A stretch of DNA of 64,000 nucleotides, from the NCBI RefSeq assembly GCF_016756615.1, contig NZ_AP023262.1:930001-994000 (forward strand), given 5' to 3'. The notes below the pieces were generated by a model, which saw only the letters and a list, made by a program, of their open reading frames with translations, was not told the DNA's origin and did not search any database. Origin of the DNA: Mesorhizobium sp. L-8-3 (GTDB lineage: Bacteria > Pseudomonadota > Alphaproteobacteria > Rhizobiales > Rhizobiaceae). The position numbers were made by a program, and so were the translations under genes. Shown here piece by piece: positions 33,168 to 41,697 of the stretch (the first letter of the stretch is position 1; the number at the start of each line of letters is the position of its first letter).

Positions 33168-35174
33168 CTACGCAGCCCTTCCCTTTCCCAGCATCAGGAC
33201 CATGAAATAGGGCCCGCCGACGAAGGCGGCGAGCAGCCCGGCCGGCACCTGCCAGGGGAAGATGAGCGTGCGGCCGAGCCAGTCGGCGGCAACGAGGGTC
33301 AGTCCGCCCAGAGCGGCCGCGGCGGCAAGCTGCGGCAGCGCCCGCCGGAAACCCAGCATTGCGGCCAGATGCGGAGCAACGAGGCCCACGAAGCTCAACG
33401 GCCCGATGACGAGCGTGGCCACAGCCGTCGGCAGCGCCGTCAGCAAGAGCAGGGCGCCGCGGACAAAGGCGAGCCCCAGACCGAGCGAACGGGAAGCAGC
33501 GTCGCCGAGCGGCAGGATCTCCAGCCAGCGGGCGGTGAGCGGCGCCAGCGCGAGCACGAGAACGGCGGTGGCGCCCGCCGCAAGCGCATCGGCGCCGGTC
33601 GACCGCCAGGTCGAACCGGATAGCCAGCCGAGCAGGAAATCAAGCCTCGGATCGCCGCTGGCGAGCGCGACCGCCTGCACCGCCGAACCTGTGGTGGCGA
33701 GCGCAACGCCGGCAAGCAGCAGCCTTTCCGGCGCGAAATCGTGGCGGTGGCCCACAGCGGTTATCGCGGCCAGCGTGGCTAGCGCCCCCAGGACGGCGGC
33801 CGCAGCCAGACCCGGGCGATCGATGCCGGTGGTGAGGAAGAAAAGTGCCAGGACGCCGAGCGAGGCGCCCGCGGAAACGCCCATCACTTCGGGCGCGGCC
33901 ATCGGATTGCCGGTCATGCGCTGCATCAGAGTGCCCGCGACCCCGAGCATCACGCCGGCCGACAGCGCGACGGCGACACGCGGCGCGCGCAAGGCGAGGA
34001 ACTCGGCGAGATCGGCGGGCGGAACCCAGTGCCAACCCGCGGCGCCGCGCCCGAAGAACAGCGCTGCCGCAACAGCGAGCGCGAGGATCACGGCCAACAG
34101 GATCAGCGGCGGCCTTGGACCCGTCCGCATCGGGACCGGCATTGTTCCGCCTCGAACTGGTCCGGCACGCAGCCGACCCAGGAGCAACAGCAGAAGCGGG
34201 GCGCCGAGCAGGACGCTCGCCGTTCCAGCCGGAATCTCGCTGGGCAGCGGCAGGATCCGAACCAACCGGTCGGTGAACCACAGGAGGGCGGCGCCGAACA
34301 GGGCCGCCCAGACCAGGCGGGCCGGCAGCGAGCGCGCTCCCGCGAGCCGCACCAGTGCCGGCGCGGCAAGGCCGACGAAGCTGATGACGCCGACCGCGGC
34401 GACCACTGCCGCTGCAAGCGCCACCGCCACCGCCAGCCCGGCAAGCCGGATCATGGCCGGCCTCGTGCCCAGGCTGGCCGCGCCTTCGTCGGACAGGTCG
34501 AGCAGGCCGAGGGGCCTGATGAAGGCGGCGGCGGCAACGATGCCCCCCGCGAGCCATAGCACCAATGCGAGCGCCACCCGGTCGCCGTTCTGGACCAGCG
34601 AACCGGTCTGCCAGATGAACAGTTCCTCCGAATATTCCCGGTTCATCGCCATCAGCAGGGCGCTCGCCGAGCTGCAGGTGAGGCTGACCACCAGCCCGCC
34701 GATGATGATCGTCACGGGGGAGAAGCCTCGACCGATCGCCAGCGCCAGGACCGCAAGGGTCGTGAGGCCGCCGCCGGCCAGTGCCACGGCCTCGCGGCCG
34801 TGCACCAGCAGCCACGGCGCATAAAGCGTGGCGACCGTCAGCGCCAGGCTTGCTCCCGCGAAAGTGCCGACCGTCGTGGGCTCGGCGAGCGGGTTGCGCA
34901 GCACCTGCTGAAGGAGCGCGCCGGAGAGCCCGAGCGCAGCACCGGCCAGGATCGCAATCGCGAGACGCGGAAGTTCGGCGTACCGGAAAAGCAGCTGACG
35001 CGGGTCGGCGATGTCTGTCGCAACCAGCGCCTGCCACCAGAGCGGCGTCGGCAGCAGCTCGGCCATGCCCGAGAGCGTCAGCCAGGCGGCGGCGACGGTC
35101 GGCAACGCGATGAGCAGCGCAAGGCCCCAGCCAGACGGACCGGTGCGATGGAGTGCGGGAGCGCGAGTCCTCAT
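33168..35174 (-). CDS. fhuB: Fe(3+)-hydroxamate ABC transporter permease FhuB (double-length)
   Basis: This is a 668-residue inner-membrane permease made of two fused FecCD-type halves, like E. coli FhuB, with about 20 membrane segments. Each half has the LPRL/RAPR start and the glycine-rich motif. Half 1 has LPRLAIAILAGAALGLSGALLQQVLRNPLAEP (positions about 68-99, shown in parts by its key LSGALLQ and NPLAEP). Half 2 has APRVAVALSAGVMLGVAGTL and MTGNPMAAPEVMG. ISFVGLAAPALVRLAG and LSFVGLVAPHLAAMLG are the coupling regions to the ATPase in the two halves. It follows fhuD by 72 bases and moves ferric hydroxamate siderophores inward with FhuC. Confidence 0.93.
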   Translation of the reverse strand: MRTRAPALHRTGPSGWGLALLIALPTVAAAWLTLSGMAELLPTPLWWQALVATDIADPRQLLFRYAELPRLAIAILAGAALGLSGALLQQVLRNPLAEPTTVGTFAGASLALTVATLYAPWLLVHGREAVALAGGGLTTLAVLALAIGRGFSPVTIIIGGLVVSLTCSSASALLMAMNREYSEELFIWQTGSLVQNGDRVALALVLWLAGGIVAAAAFIRPLGLLDLSDEGAASLGTRPAMIRLAGLAVAVALAAAVVAAVGVISFVGLAAPALVRLAGARSLPARLVWAALFGAALLWFTDRLVRILPLPSEIPAGTASVLLGAPLLLLLLGRLRAGPVRGGTMPVPMRTGPRPPLILLAVILALAVAAALFFGRGAAGWHWVPPADLAEFLALRAPRVAVALSAGVMLGVAGTLMQRMTGNPMAAPEVMGVSAGASLGVLALFFLTTGIDRPGLAAAAVLGALATLAAITAVGHRHDFAPERLLLAGVALATTGSAVQAVALASGDPRLDFLLGWLSGSTWRSTGADALAAGATAVLVLALAPLTARWLEILPLGDAASRSLGLGLAFVRGALLLLTALPTAVATLVIGPLSFVGLVAPHLAAMLGFRRALPQLAAAAALGGLTLVAADWLGRTLIFPWQVPAGLLAAFVGGPYFMVLMLGKGRAA

Positions 35175-35246
35175 GCGGCGCTTCTGGGGCGGCGACGGGC
35201 ACTGCCGCCTCCGTTGCAGGGGATGGCGGATGAAGGCTGCATCGGA

Positions 35247-36101
35247 CTACACCGCCTCGGCCAGCAGCCCGGCGAAACGGGCGGCGGCGGCGAGGCCGCC
35301 GAAAGGCCAGACCGGCGGGATGGTCGTCACCTTGCCTGCCCGCACACAAGGCAGGTTGGCCCAGAGGGAACTCCGGGCGATGCGGATCGCCACGTGCGGC
35401 GGGATCGGGTCGAGCGAGATCAGCCGCGCCTCGCCGACAGCCACCAGCTGCTCGATGCCTGTTGTCGAAAAACCCCAACTGTTGGTCTCGCCTGTCCAGG
35501 CGTTGGCTACGCCCATCCGGTCGAGCACGTCCTGGAAGAGGCCGCCGCGCCCGTAGATGCGGACGTGCCGATCGTCGAACATGCTGACCACGGCGAGCGG
35601 CTCCGCCGCCCGCGCCGCGAGCTTCTCCTTTGCCGCTGCGATCGTGGCGGCGGCCGCAATGGCGAAGCGTTCCCCGATGTCGGTCCGGCCCAGATGCCTC
35701 GCGAGCCTCAACGCCTCGCTTTCGGCCTGGGCATAGGGTGTGCCGGTGCCGTCGTAGAAGGGCACGTTCCAGACAGGCGCGAAGCGGGCGAAGGTTGCGG
35801 CATCAAGGCCGTAGCCATAGGCGCCCACGATGAGGTCCGGCTTCAATTCGGCAAGCAGCTCGAGGTTCGGCTCGCCGCGCGAGCCGAGATCGATGGTGCC
35901 CGCGGGCAGGGGCGGGGCGGCCACCCAGTCGCGATAGCCCTTCGTGTCGGAGACGGCGATCGGTTCGAGGCCGAGCGAGACGACCAGTTCGGCCGACGTC
36001 CATTCGAGGCACGCAATGCGCGACGGCGCGGCCGCCCGCGCCGGCATCGCCCCCGCGGCCGCAAGGCCGGCCAGCACCGCACGACGCGAAAGGTTCCGCA
36101 C
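35247..36101 (-). CDS. fhuD: iron-siderophore ABC transporter substrate-binding protein FhuD
   Basis: This periplasmic receptor has 284 residues. The start MRNLSRRAVLAGLAAAGAMP carries a twin-arginine pattern, consistent with Tat export, and cleavage is likely near residue 24. The mature part has RIACLEWTSAELVVSLGLEP, the helical-backbone blocks LLAELKPDLIVGAYGYG and FSTTGIEQLVAVGEARLISLD, and a Trp-rich end (PPVWPFGG). The start is GTG 36101 with GGAG six bases upstream, 13 bases after fhuA. It hands ferric hydroxamates from the TonB-dependent receptor to FhuB. Confidence 0.92.
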   Translation of the reverse strand: MRNLSRRAVLAGLAAAGAMPARAAAPSRIACLEWTSAELVVSLGLEPIAVSDTKGYRDWVAAPPLPAGTIDLGSRGEPNLELLAELKPDLIVGAYGYGLDAATFARFAPVWNVPFYDGTGTPYAQAESEALRLARHLGRTDIGERFAIAAAATIAAAKEKLAARAAEPLAVVSMFDDRHVRIYGRGGLFQDVLDRMGVANAWTGETNSWGFSTTGIEQLVAVGEARLISLDPIPPHVAIRIARSSLWANLPCVRAGKVTTIPPVWPFGGLAAAARFAGLLAEAV

Positions 36102-36114
36102 GCCGCGCTCCGGC

Positions 36115-38307
36115 CTACCACCGATACTTCACAGAGCCGGTGACCTTGCGGGTCTCGCCGTAGAAGCAGCCGAACGCCTCGGAGAAGCAGGAGGCGACAT
36201 ATTCCTCGTCGAAGAGGTTGCTCGCCGCGAGCTTGAACTGGAAATCACGCCAGTCGTAGTGGAGGGCCGCGTCGACCAGCGTCACGGCCGGCACCTTGAA
36301 GGAATTGGCGTCGTCGCCATAGGTCGAACCGATGTAGCGAACGCCCGCGCCGAAGCCGAGGCCTTCGAACTGGCCGGTGGGGATGGTGTAGTCGGCCCAC
36401 AGCGATGCCTGGTGTTCCGGCACGCCATAGGGCGTGTTGCCCTCGTTGCCTTCCGAATCGTCGCGGATGCTGACATCGAGATAGGTATAGGCGAGCTTGA
36501 CATCGAGACCGGAATCGAAGCTTGCCACGCCCTCCACCTCGATGCCGCGCGACCGGATCTTGCCGGTCTGGAATGGATCGTTGCCGAAGTAGCGGACGAC
36601 GTTCTCCTTGGTGAGATCGAAGGCGGCGAGCGTGATGAAGCTGTTCCAGCCCTGCGGCTGGTACTTGACGCCGACCTCGTATTGCTCGCCGGTCGTGGGA
36701 TCGAACAGGTTGCCGGAGGCGTCGGTGCCGAGTTCCGGCAGGAAGGACGTCGAGTAGCTGACATAGGGCGCAAGCCCGATGTCGGAGAGATAGACGAGGC
36801 CGACACGCCCGGTGAAGGCGTCGTCCGCCTGTTCGCTGGTGTCGCCGCTGAGCTTGTCCAACGTTTCGTTGTTGGTCCAGTCGTAGCGGCCGCCTGCCGT
36901 CAGCGCCCAGTTGCCGAGCTTCGCCTGGTCCTGCGCGTAGATGCCGAACTGGCTCTGCTTGTTTTTCGAATCCTGATAGACGGCGAGCGGCGGGAGCGGC
37001 GCACCATAGACGGGATCGAAGATGTCGATCGGATCGACATCGGCATAGGTGCCCCAGTCGCTGTAGTCGTTGTACTGGTAGTCGAGGCCCATCAGCAGCT
37101 TGTGCCTGACGGGGCCGGTGTCGAAGTCGGCCTGCGCCTGGTTGTCGACGGCGAAGTTGCCGAGCTGCGAGCGGCCTTCGTCGGCGTAGCGGTTATAGGT
37201 CCGCCCGTCGGGTTCGAGGCCACTGCCGAAGACGCCGTCCTGGACGTTGCGGAGATAGGCGTATCGCAGGTTCTGGCGCACCTGCCAGGTCTCGTTGAAA
37301 CGGTGCTGGAATTCATAGCCGATCGTGGCCAGCGTCAGATCGTATTTGTCGAAGTCCGGCTCGCCGACGAAGCGGCTGGCGGGCAGCCTGCCGAAGGGAT
37401 TGGGCTTGACCGTGCCGCTGGCCGGCAGAAACTGGATGCCCCAGCCGGCATTGTCCTTCTGGAGGCTCGCCAGCAGCGTCAGGCTGGTGTCGGCGTCGGG
37501 CCGCCATGTCAGGGCCGGCGCAATGAAGAGGCGATTGTCCTCGACATAGTCGACATGGGTGTCGCCGTCGCGCGCAAGACCGGTGAGCCGGAACGTCCAG
37601 ACGCCGAGATCGTCGATCTTGCCGCCCATGTCGAACTGACCCTGGAAACGGTCGAAGCTGCCGGCGCTGAACTCGACCTCGCGCAAGGTCTGGTCCACCG
37701 GGCGCTTGCTGACATAGTTGACGATGCCGCCGGGACTGTTCTGCCCGTAGAGCACCGAGCTCGGCCCGCGCAGGATCTCGAGCCGCTCCGCACCGTAGGG
37801 ATCGAACGCCAGGAAGCTCGCGAAATCGGTCCCCTTCAGGCGCAAGCCGTCCTTGTAGAAAGCCTCGTCCGAAACGCCGAAGCCGCGGATCTGAAGACCG
37901 AAACCGCGCAGATCGTTGCCGAACTGCTCGCCCGTCACACCCGCCGTATAGCGAAGCGCATTGCCGATGCTCTCGACACTCTGCGCGTCCATCTGGTCGG
38001 CGGTGACGACGGAGATCGATTGCGGCGTCTCGATCAGCGGCGTGTCGGTCTTGGTGGCGGTCGCGCTCTGATGGGCGACGTAGCCGTCGACAGGCCCCCA
38101 GGCATTCTCGATGCGCTCCCGGATCGTGATTTCTTCCAGTTGGGCCGTCCGGACGCTCTGCGCCTCCTGGGCAAATGCCGCGGGCGCGGCGACGACGCCG
38201 ATAACGGTCGATGCGAGCAGAAGGAGGCCGTGTCGACGGTGCGAAAGCCCACTGCGCCATTCGTCCCCGCGTGGCTCGTCCTGCGGTGCAGTGCTGCTTC
38301 CAATCAT
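36115..38307 (-). CDS. fhuA: TonB-dependent siderophore receptor (ferrichrome/FhuA type)
   Basis: This outer-membrane receptor has 730 residues. A signal peptide (GLLLLASTVIGVVAAPAAFA) ends near residue 45. The plug domain follows (DTPLIETPQSISVVTADQM, then GFGLQIRGFGVSDEAFYKDG and RGPSSVLYGQNSPGGIVNYV), and then a beta barrel. The TonB box is probably EEITI near 59. The C-terminus ends VTGSVKYRW, with the aromatic last residue required for outer-membrane assembly. It is the first gene of fhuA-fhuD-fhuB and divergent from fhuC. A TGA-N9-TCA iron box in the gap suggests induction under iron limitation. Confidence 0.93.
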   Translation of the reverse strand: MIGSSTAPQDEPRGDEWRSGLSHRRHGLLLLASTVIGVVAAPAAFAQEAQSVRTAQLEEITIRERIENAWGPVDGYVAHQSATATKTDTPLIETPQSISVVTADQMDAQSVESIGNALRYTAGVTGEQFGNDLRGFGLQIRGFGVSDEAFYKDGLRLKGTDFASFLAFDPYGAERLEILRGPSSVLYGQNSPGGIVNYVSKRPVDQTLREVEFSAGSFDRFQGQFDMGGKIDDLGVWTFRLTGLARDGDTHVDYVEDNRLFIAPALTWRPDADTSLTLLASLQKDNAGWGIQFLPASGTVKPNPFGRLPASRFVGEPDFDKYDLTLATIGYEFQHRFNETWQVRQNLRYAYLRNVQDGVFGSGLEPDGRTYNRYADEGRSQLGNFAVDNQAQADFDTGPVRHKLLMGLDYQYNDYSDWGTYADVDPIDIFDPVYGAPLPPLAVYQDSKNKQSQFGIYAQDQAKLGNWALTAGGRYDWTNNETLDKLSGDTSEQADDAFTGRVGLVYLSDIGLAPYVSYSTSFLPELGTDASGNLFDPTTGEQYEVGVKYQPQGWNSFITLAAFDLTKENVVRYFGNDPFQTGKIRSRGIEVEGVASFDSGLDVKLAYTYLDVSIRDDSEGNEGNTPYGVPEHQASLWADYTIPTGQFEGLGFGAGVRYIGSTYGDDANSFKVPAVTLVDAALHYDWRDFQFKLAASNLFDEEYVASCFSEAFGCFYGETRKVTGSVKYRW

Positions 38308-38423
38308 GCCGATCCCCTTTGTCGAAGCCGCAACGCACCATTCGAACGCCGCTGCAGCAGATGGCGGAACATGGGTTGCGGCTCGTCCCTCTCACCGCTG
38401 CCTAGGGTTGCTCCATTCATAAT

Positions 38424-38455
38424 GTTGACTATGCATCTCATGTTTAATAGTCAAC
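38424..38455. promoter_or_regulatory. inverted repeat containing an IRO (RirA) box between fhuA and fhuC
   Basis: The arms gttgactat (38424-38432) and atagtcaac (38447-38455) are perfect inverted repeats. Inside, TGACTATGCATCTCA (38426-38440) fits the TGA-N9-TCA iron-responsive motif described for RirA in Rhizobiales. It lies in the divergent gap of two iron-uptake units. Confidence 0.55.
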
Positions 38456-38491
38456 GGCCGACGGCGCTCTTTCCCCGCGCCTCGCAACAGG

Positions 38492-39280
38492 GTGAACTGG
38501 CCTGTGACGAATGCTTTCACGGTGGACGGCGCGCGTTTCGCGGTGCGCGAGCGCACCCTGCTCGGCCCCATCTCTCTGGAGTTCGAGCGCGCCCGGGTCT
38601 ATGGGCTCATCGGGCACAACGGTTCTGGCAAGTCGACGCTGGTCAAGCTGCTTGCCCGGCAGCAGGAGGCGACGGCGGGTTCGATCAGCTTCTTCGGGCG
38701 GCCGCTCGCCCATTGGGGCGCGCGGGAGCTTGCCCGGTCCCTCGCCTATCTGCCGCAGACGACACCTGGTGCGACCGGCCTGACCGTGGAGGAACTGGCG
38801 GCCCTCGGGCGCTATCCCTGGCATGGCGCCCTCGGCCGCTTCGGCGCCGAGGACCGCCGCCATGTCGAGGACGCGCTCGCGCTCACCGACATGTCCGGCT
38901 TCGCGGACCGGCTGGTCGATGAATTGTCCGGCGGCGAGCGCCAGCGGGCCTGGCTCGCGATGCTGGTGGCGCAGAATGCCGGCGTCATGCTGCTCGACGA
39001 GCCGACCTCGGCACTCGATCTCGCCCATCAGGTCGAGGTGCTCGGTCTCGTACGGGAATTAAGCCGCAAGCGCGATCTCTGCGTGGTGCTCGTGCTGCAC
39101 GATCCGAACATGGCCGCGCGCTATTGCGACGAACTGGTTGCGCTCAGGCAGGGCCGGCTTCTGACGCGCGGCTCGCCCGACGAGATCATGCGCATCGGGG
39201 TGCTGCGGGACATTTTCGGCGTCGAGATGGGGGTGTTCCAGCACCCCGTGACCGGGCAGCCGATCGGGTATGTGCAATAG
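38492..39280 (+). CDS. fhuC: Fe(3+)-hydroxamate ABC transporter ATP-binding protein FhuC
   Basis: This 262-residue ABC ATPase has all motifs intact: Walker A GHNGSGKST (about 42-50), signature LSGGERQ (about 148-154), Walker B VMLLDEPTS (about 167-175), and the switch His in LVLHDPNMAARY. FhuC/FecE-type features include the short acidic Q-loop region LAYLPQTTPGATGLTVEELAALGRYPW. It powers FhuB, encoded divergently. There is no ATG at the start: GTG 38492 is used, and GTG 38504 is an alternative with AGGG upstream. The gene is apart from fhuADB but under the same candidate iron box. Confidence 0.92.
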   Translation: MNWPVTNAFTVDGARFAVRERTLLGPISLEFERARVYGLIGHNGSGKSTLVKLLARQQEATAGSISFFGRPLAHWGARELARSLAYLPQTTPGATGLTVEELAALGRYPWHGALGRFGAEDRRHVEDALALTDMSGFADRLVDELSGGERQRAWLAMLVAQNAGVMLLDEPTSALDLAHQVEVLGLVRELSRKRDLCVVLVLHDPNMAARYCDELVALRQGRLLTRGSPDEIMRIGVLRDIFGVEMGVFQHPVTGQPIGYVQ

Positions 39281-39423
39281 GCCGTATCCGAGCTGGAGTC
39301 GCTGCTGCCGGAAAGCCGCTGCCTTGAGGACAAGCGACAGCGGTCAGCGCCGGGTGCGATGCAGCAGGCCCCGGTTGGGGAACCGATCAAGCCGCCGCGC
39401 CGACTTGACTCTCGCGCCCGTTT

Positions 39424-39438
39424 GTTCTCTTTATGTTC
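39424..39438 (+). promoter_or_regulatory. LexA (SOS) box upstream of dinB
   Basis: GTTCTCTTTATGTTC matches the alphaproteobacterial LexA operator GTTC-N7-GTTC exactly. It ends 64 bases before the polymerase IV start, so SOS induction is likely. Confidence 0.75.
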
Positions 39439-39502
39439 CATATCGAAGTCATCCCACAACAGTTGCGGCGGCCTGTCGGCTGACCGCGCGTCGACGGTCG
39501 GC

Positions 39503-40750
39503 ATGGAAACGCCAGCCACGATATTGCATGCCGATCTCGACGCCTTCTATGCGTCGGTGGAGCAGCTCCTCGACCCCTCGCTGCGGGGCAGGCCGATCGC
39601 GGTCGGCGGCGGCGTTGTGCTGGCGGCCTCCTATGAGGCCAGGGCGTTCGGGGTGCGCGGCGGCATGCCGGGGCGGCGGGCGCGCGAGCTCTGCCCGCAG
39701 CTGGTTTTCGTGGGCGGCCACTTCAAGGACTATCAGCGGCTCGGCGACGCCGCGATCGCGGTGCTCGGGGATTACACGCCGCTGGTCGAGCGCATCTCGA
39801 TCGACGAGGCTTTCGCCGACGTCGCCAGCTGCACGCATCTCTTCGGCCCGCCGGCCGAAATCGCCGCCACGATCCGGCGCCGCGTGCGGGACGAACTCGG
39901 CCTGCCGATCTCGATCGGGGTGGCGCGCACCAAGCATCTCGCCAAGATCGCCTCGCAGGTGGCCAAGCCCGACGGGCTGGTGGTGGTCGATCCCTCAACC
40001 GAGCTCGCCTTCCTGCACGACCTGCCCGTCGAACTTATGTGGGGCGTCGGCCCCGTGACGAAGGCGAGGCTCGCCGAGGCAGGCGTCTCGACCATCGGCG
40101 AGCTGGCGCGGACGCCGGGCCGCTCGCTCGAAAGGCTGCTCGGGCCTGCAGCCGGCGAAAAACTCTCGGCGCTCGCCTGGAACCGCGACCCCCGGGAGAT
40201 CAAGACGCATCAGCGGGCGCGATCGGCCGGAGCCCAGTCGGCGCTGGGGATGAAGCCGGCGAAGGAACGGATCTACCGCCCGGCGCTGCGCCATCTCGCC
40301 GACCGCGTCTGCAGCCGGCTGCGGGCGAAGGACTGGCCCGGCCGCACGGTCACGGTGCGCGTGCGTTTCGCCGACCTGCGGTCGGTGACGCGCTCGGTCA
40401 CGCTGGACGCGCCGATCTCGGCCACCGGAATCCTGGCCGAGATCGCCGAGGAGCTGGTGCGCTCCGCGCTTGCCGACCATCCTCAGGAAAGGACGATCTC
40501 GCTGCTGGCGATCTCGGTGTCCCATCTGGAGACGGAAGCCGGCCTGCAGCTCGACCTGCCGCTGGGGCTCGACGACGAGAAACGCCGCCCCGGCAGCAGC
40601 AGGGGCGCTGCCCGCTGGGTGGCCGACCGCGCGATCGACAGGATACGCGACCGTTTCGGCTGGGACGCTGTAGGCTACGGGTCGGTGGCGCTGGAGATCT
40701 CGCGATCGGTGCCCGATGCGTTCCGCGAACTGGCGGAGAAGGAGCTGTGA
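39503..40750 (+). CDS. dinB: DNA polymerase IV (Y family)
   Basis: This is a translesion DNA polymerase of 415 residues. The catalytic acidic residues are present: Asp in ILHADLDAFYASVEQ (about 7-21) and the Asp-Glu pair in ISIDEAFADV (about 101-110). The steric and template blocks SYEARAFGVRGGMPGRRARELCP and GLPISIGVARTKHLAKIAS are typical of DinB. The little-finger domain (about 240-360) includes RVRFADLRSVTRSVTLD. The C-terminus lacks an obvious perfect clamp-binding peptide; LQLDLPLGL near 350 is the likely one. ATG 39503 gives the normal start. An exact LexA box upstream supports SOS control. Confidence 0.95.
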   Translation: METPATILHADLDAFYASVEQLLDPSLRGRPIAVGGGVVLAASYEARAFGVRGGMPGRRARELCPQLVFVGGHFKDYQRLGDAAIAVLGDYTPLVERISIDEAFADVASCTHLFGPPAEIAATIRRRVRDELGLPISIGVARTKHLAKIASQVAKPDGLVVVDPSTELAFLHDLPVELMWGVGPVTKARLAEAGVSTIGELARTPGRSLERLLGPAAGEKLSALAWNRDPREIKTHQRARSAGAQSALGMKPAKERIYRPALRHLADRVCSRLRAKDWPGRTVTVRVRFADLRSVTRSVTLDAPISATGILAEIAEELVRSALADHPQERTISLLAISVSHLETEAGLQLDLPLGLDDEKRRPGSSRGAARWVADRAIDRIRDRFGWDAVGYGSVALEISRSVPDAFRELAEKEL

Positions 40751-41026
40751 CCGTCGAGGTTGAATGCCGATCGTCGCGGCCGCCCGTCTTCTCCCCGGCT
40801 CTCACGGGGGTCCGAAGGACGGGCGAGGCCCGTGGCCCGCAGCGGAACGGGTAATGGTGGGGGCACTTTTTTGAGAGGTCGGCGGCGTTCCGGGACCACC
40901 GCCCCTGTTCCGCCGCAGCCGGACGTTTCGACGCATGGCCGACCCGTCGGAACAATGGCACTCGAGAGGCGTTGACCAAAGCGATCCACAACACGGAAAG
41001 GCCCTTCACCAGAAGAAACAGGATCA

Positions 41027-41221
41027 ATGTCCAGCTTCCAGTATTTCTCACATTCGATCGACGAGCAGACGCTGTTCTGCACCGGCTGCGGCCGGTTCCT
41101 CTCCGACCTGCAGTCTACCCGGCGTTGGCGGGGCAACAAGGTCCATCCGACCTGCCTCGACAGTTCCAACGTCGCCGCCATCAGCCATATCGTACGGAAC
41201 CGCGCGCACCGGTCGCGGTGA
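41027..41221 (+). CDS. small hypothetical protein with CxxC...HxxC pattern
   Basis: This is a 64-residue open frame starting MSSFQYFSHSIDEQ. It contains FCTGCGRFLSDL and, 20 residues later, KVHPTC, which together could bind zinc as C-x2-C...H-x2-C. AGGA stands five bases before the ATG. The C-terminus is basic. No family is recognised and overlapping frames exist, so it may not be real. It lies alone between dinB and the peroxidase gene. Confidence 0.35.
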   Translation: MSSFQYFSHSIDEQTLFCTGCGRFLSDLQSTRRWRGNKVHPTCLDSSNVAAISHIVRNRAHRSR

Positions 41222-41697
41222 AGCCGACGGAACAGACGCGACGCCCGTCCCTCGCGAACGGCTTTGCGCGCGTGCCGATTGTCCGCGCGCCCCGGATGCT
41301 GTGGCGGGTTGATCAAAACGTGAATACGGCCCTTGTGAAATGCAGCAGGCCAAACCGGACGCCCTCCCCGGATTCGCCAAGACTTTCTCTTCTTGGTCCA
41401 TCAATAAACATCCGAAATCGACTTCGGAGTGTTCGGTTCGGACTCGCGCTGACCGTTACTTGATATATTACGACGTCGAGGCTATACTTTCCTTGCAATG
41501 GATTGACATTTGAATTTCTTCATATGCTTCAGGAGAAACACTCCTGAATCCTGTATCTTGCCGTGCCCGACAATGGCGCTTCGAGGGGAGGGGCAGGGAC
41601 CGCATCGGAATCCGGCCAGGGCTCGAACAGCAGGATGGATCGGAGCGGCAGCCAGGTGCCGGGCAATCAAGCCCGACACCCGGCCCAGGAGCTCGCC
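41222..41697. other. gene-free stretch before the peroxidase gene
   Basis: These 476 bases show no supported gene. The 3' half is AT-richer than its surroundings. TTGACA occurs at 41503, but no good -10 partner is at normal spacing. A stem ttcaggag-aaaca-ctcctgaa lies at 41528-41548. The peroxidase promoter is probably here. Confidence 0.4.
41528..41548. other. short perfect hairpin
   Basis: Eight-base arms ttcaggag and ctcctgaa surround a five-base loop, in the AT-richer stretch upstream of the peroxidase gene. It could be an operator or part of the 5' untranslated RNA. Confidence 0.35.

Noticed and set aside
35944..38922. 992-residue plus-strand open frame opposite fhuA
   Set aside because: The stop-free run results from GC-rich codon usage of fhuA. 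It has no signal, domain or start context and runs into fhuC in a wrong frame.
41503..41528. TTGACA with TATGCT as a sigma-70 promoter of the peroxidase gene
   Set aside because: The spacing is only about 14 bases, too short for a normal promoter, so it is mentioned only in the gap entry.
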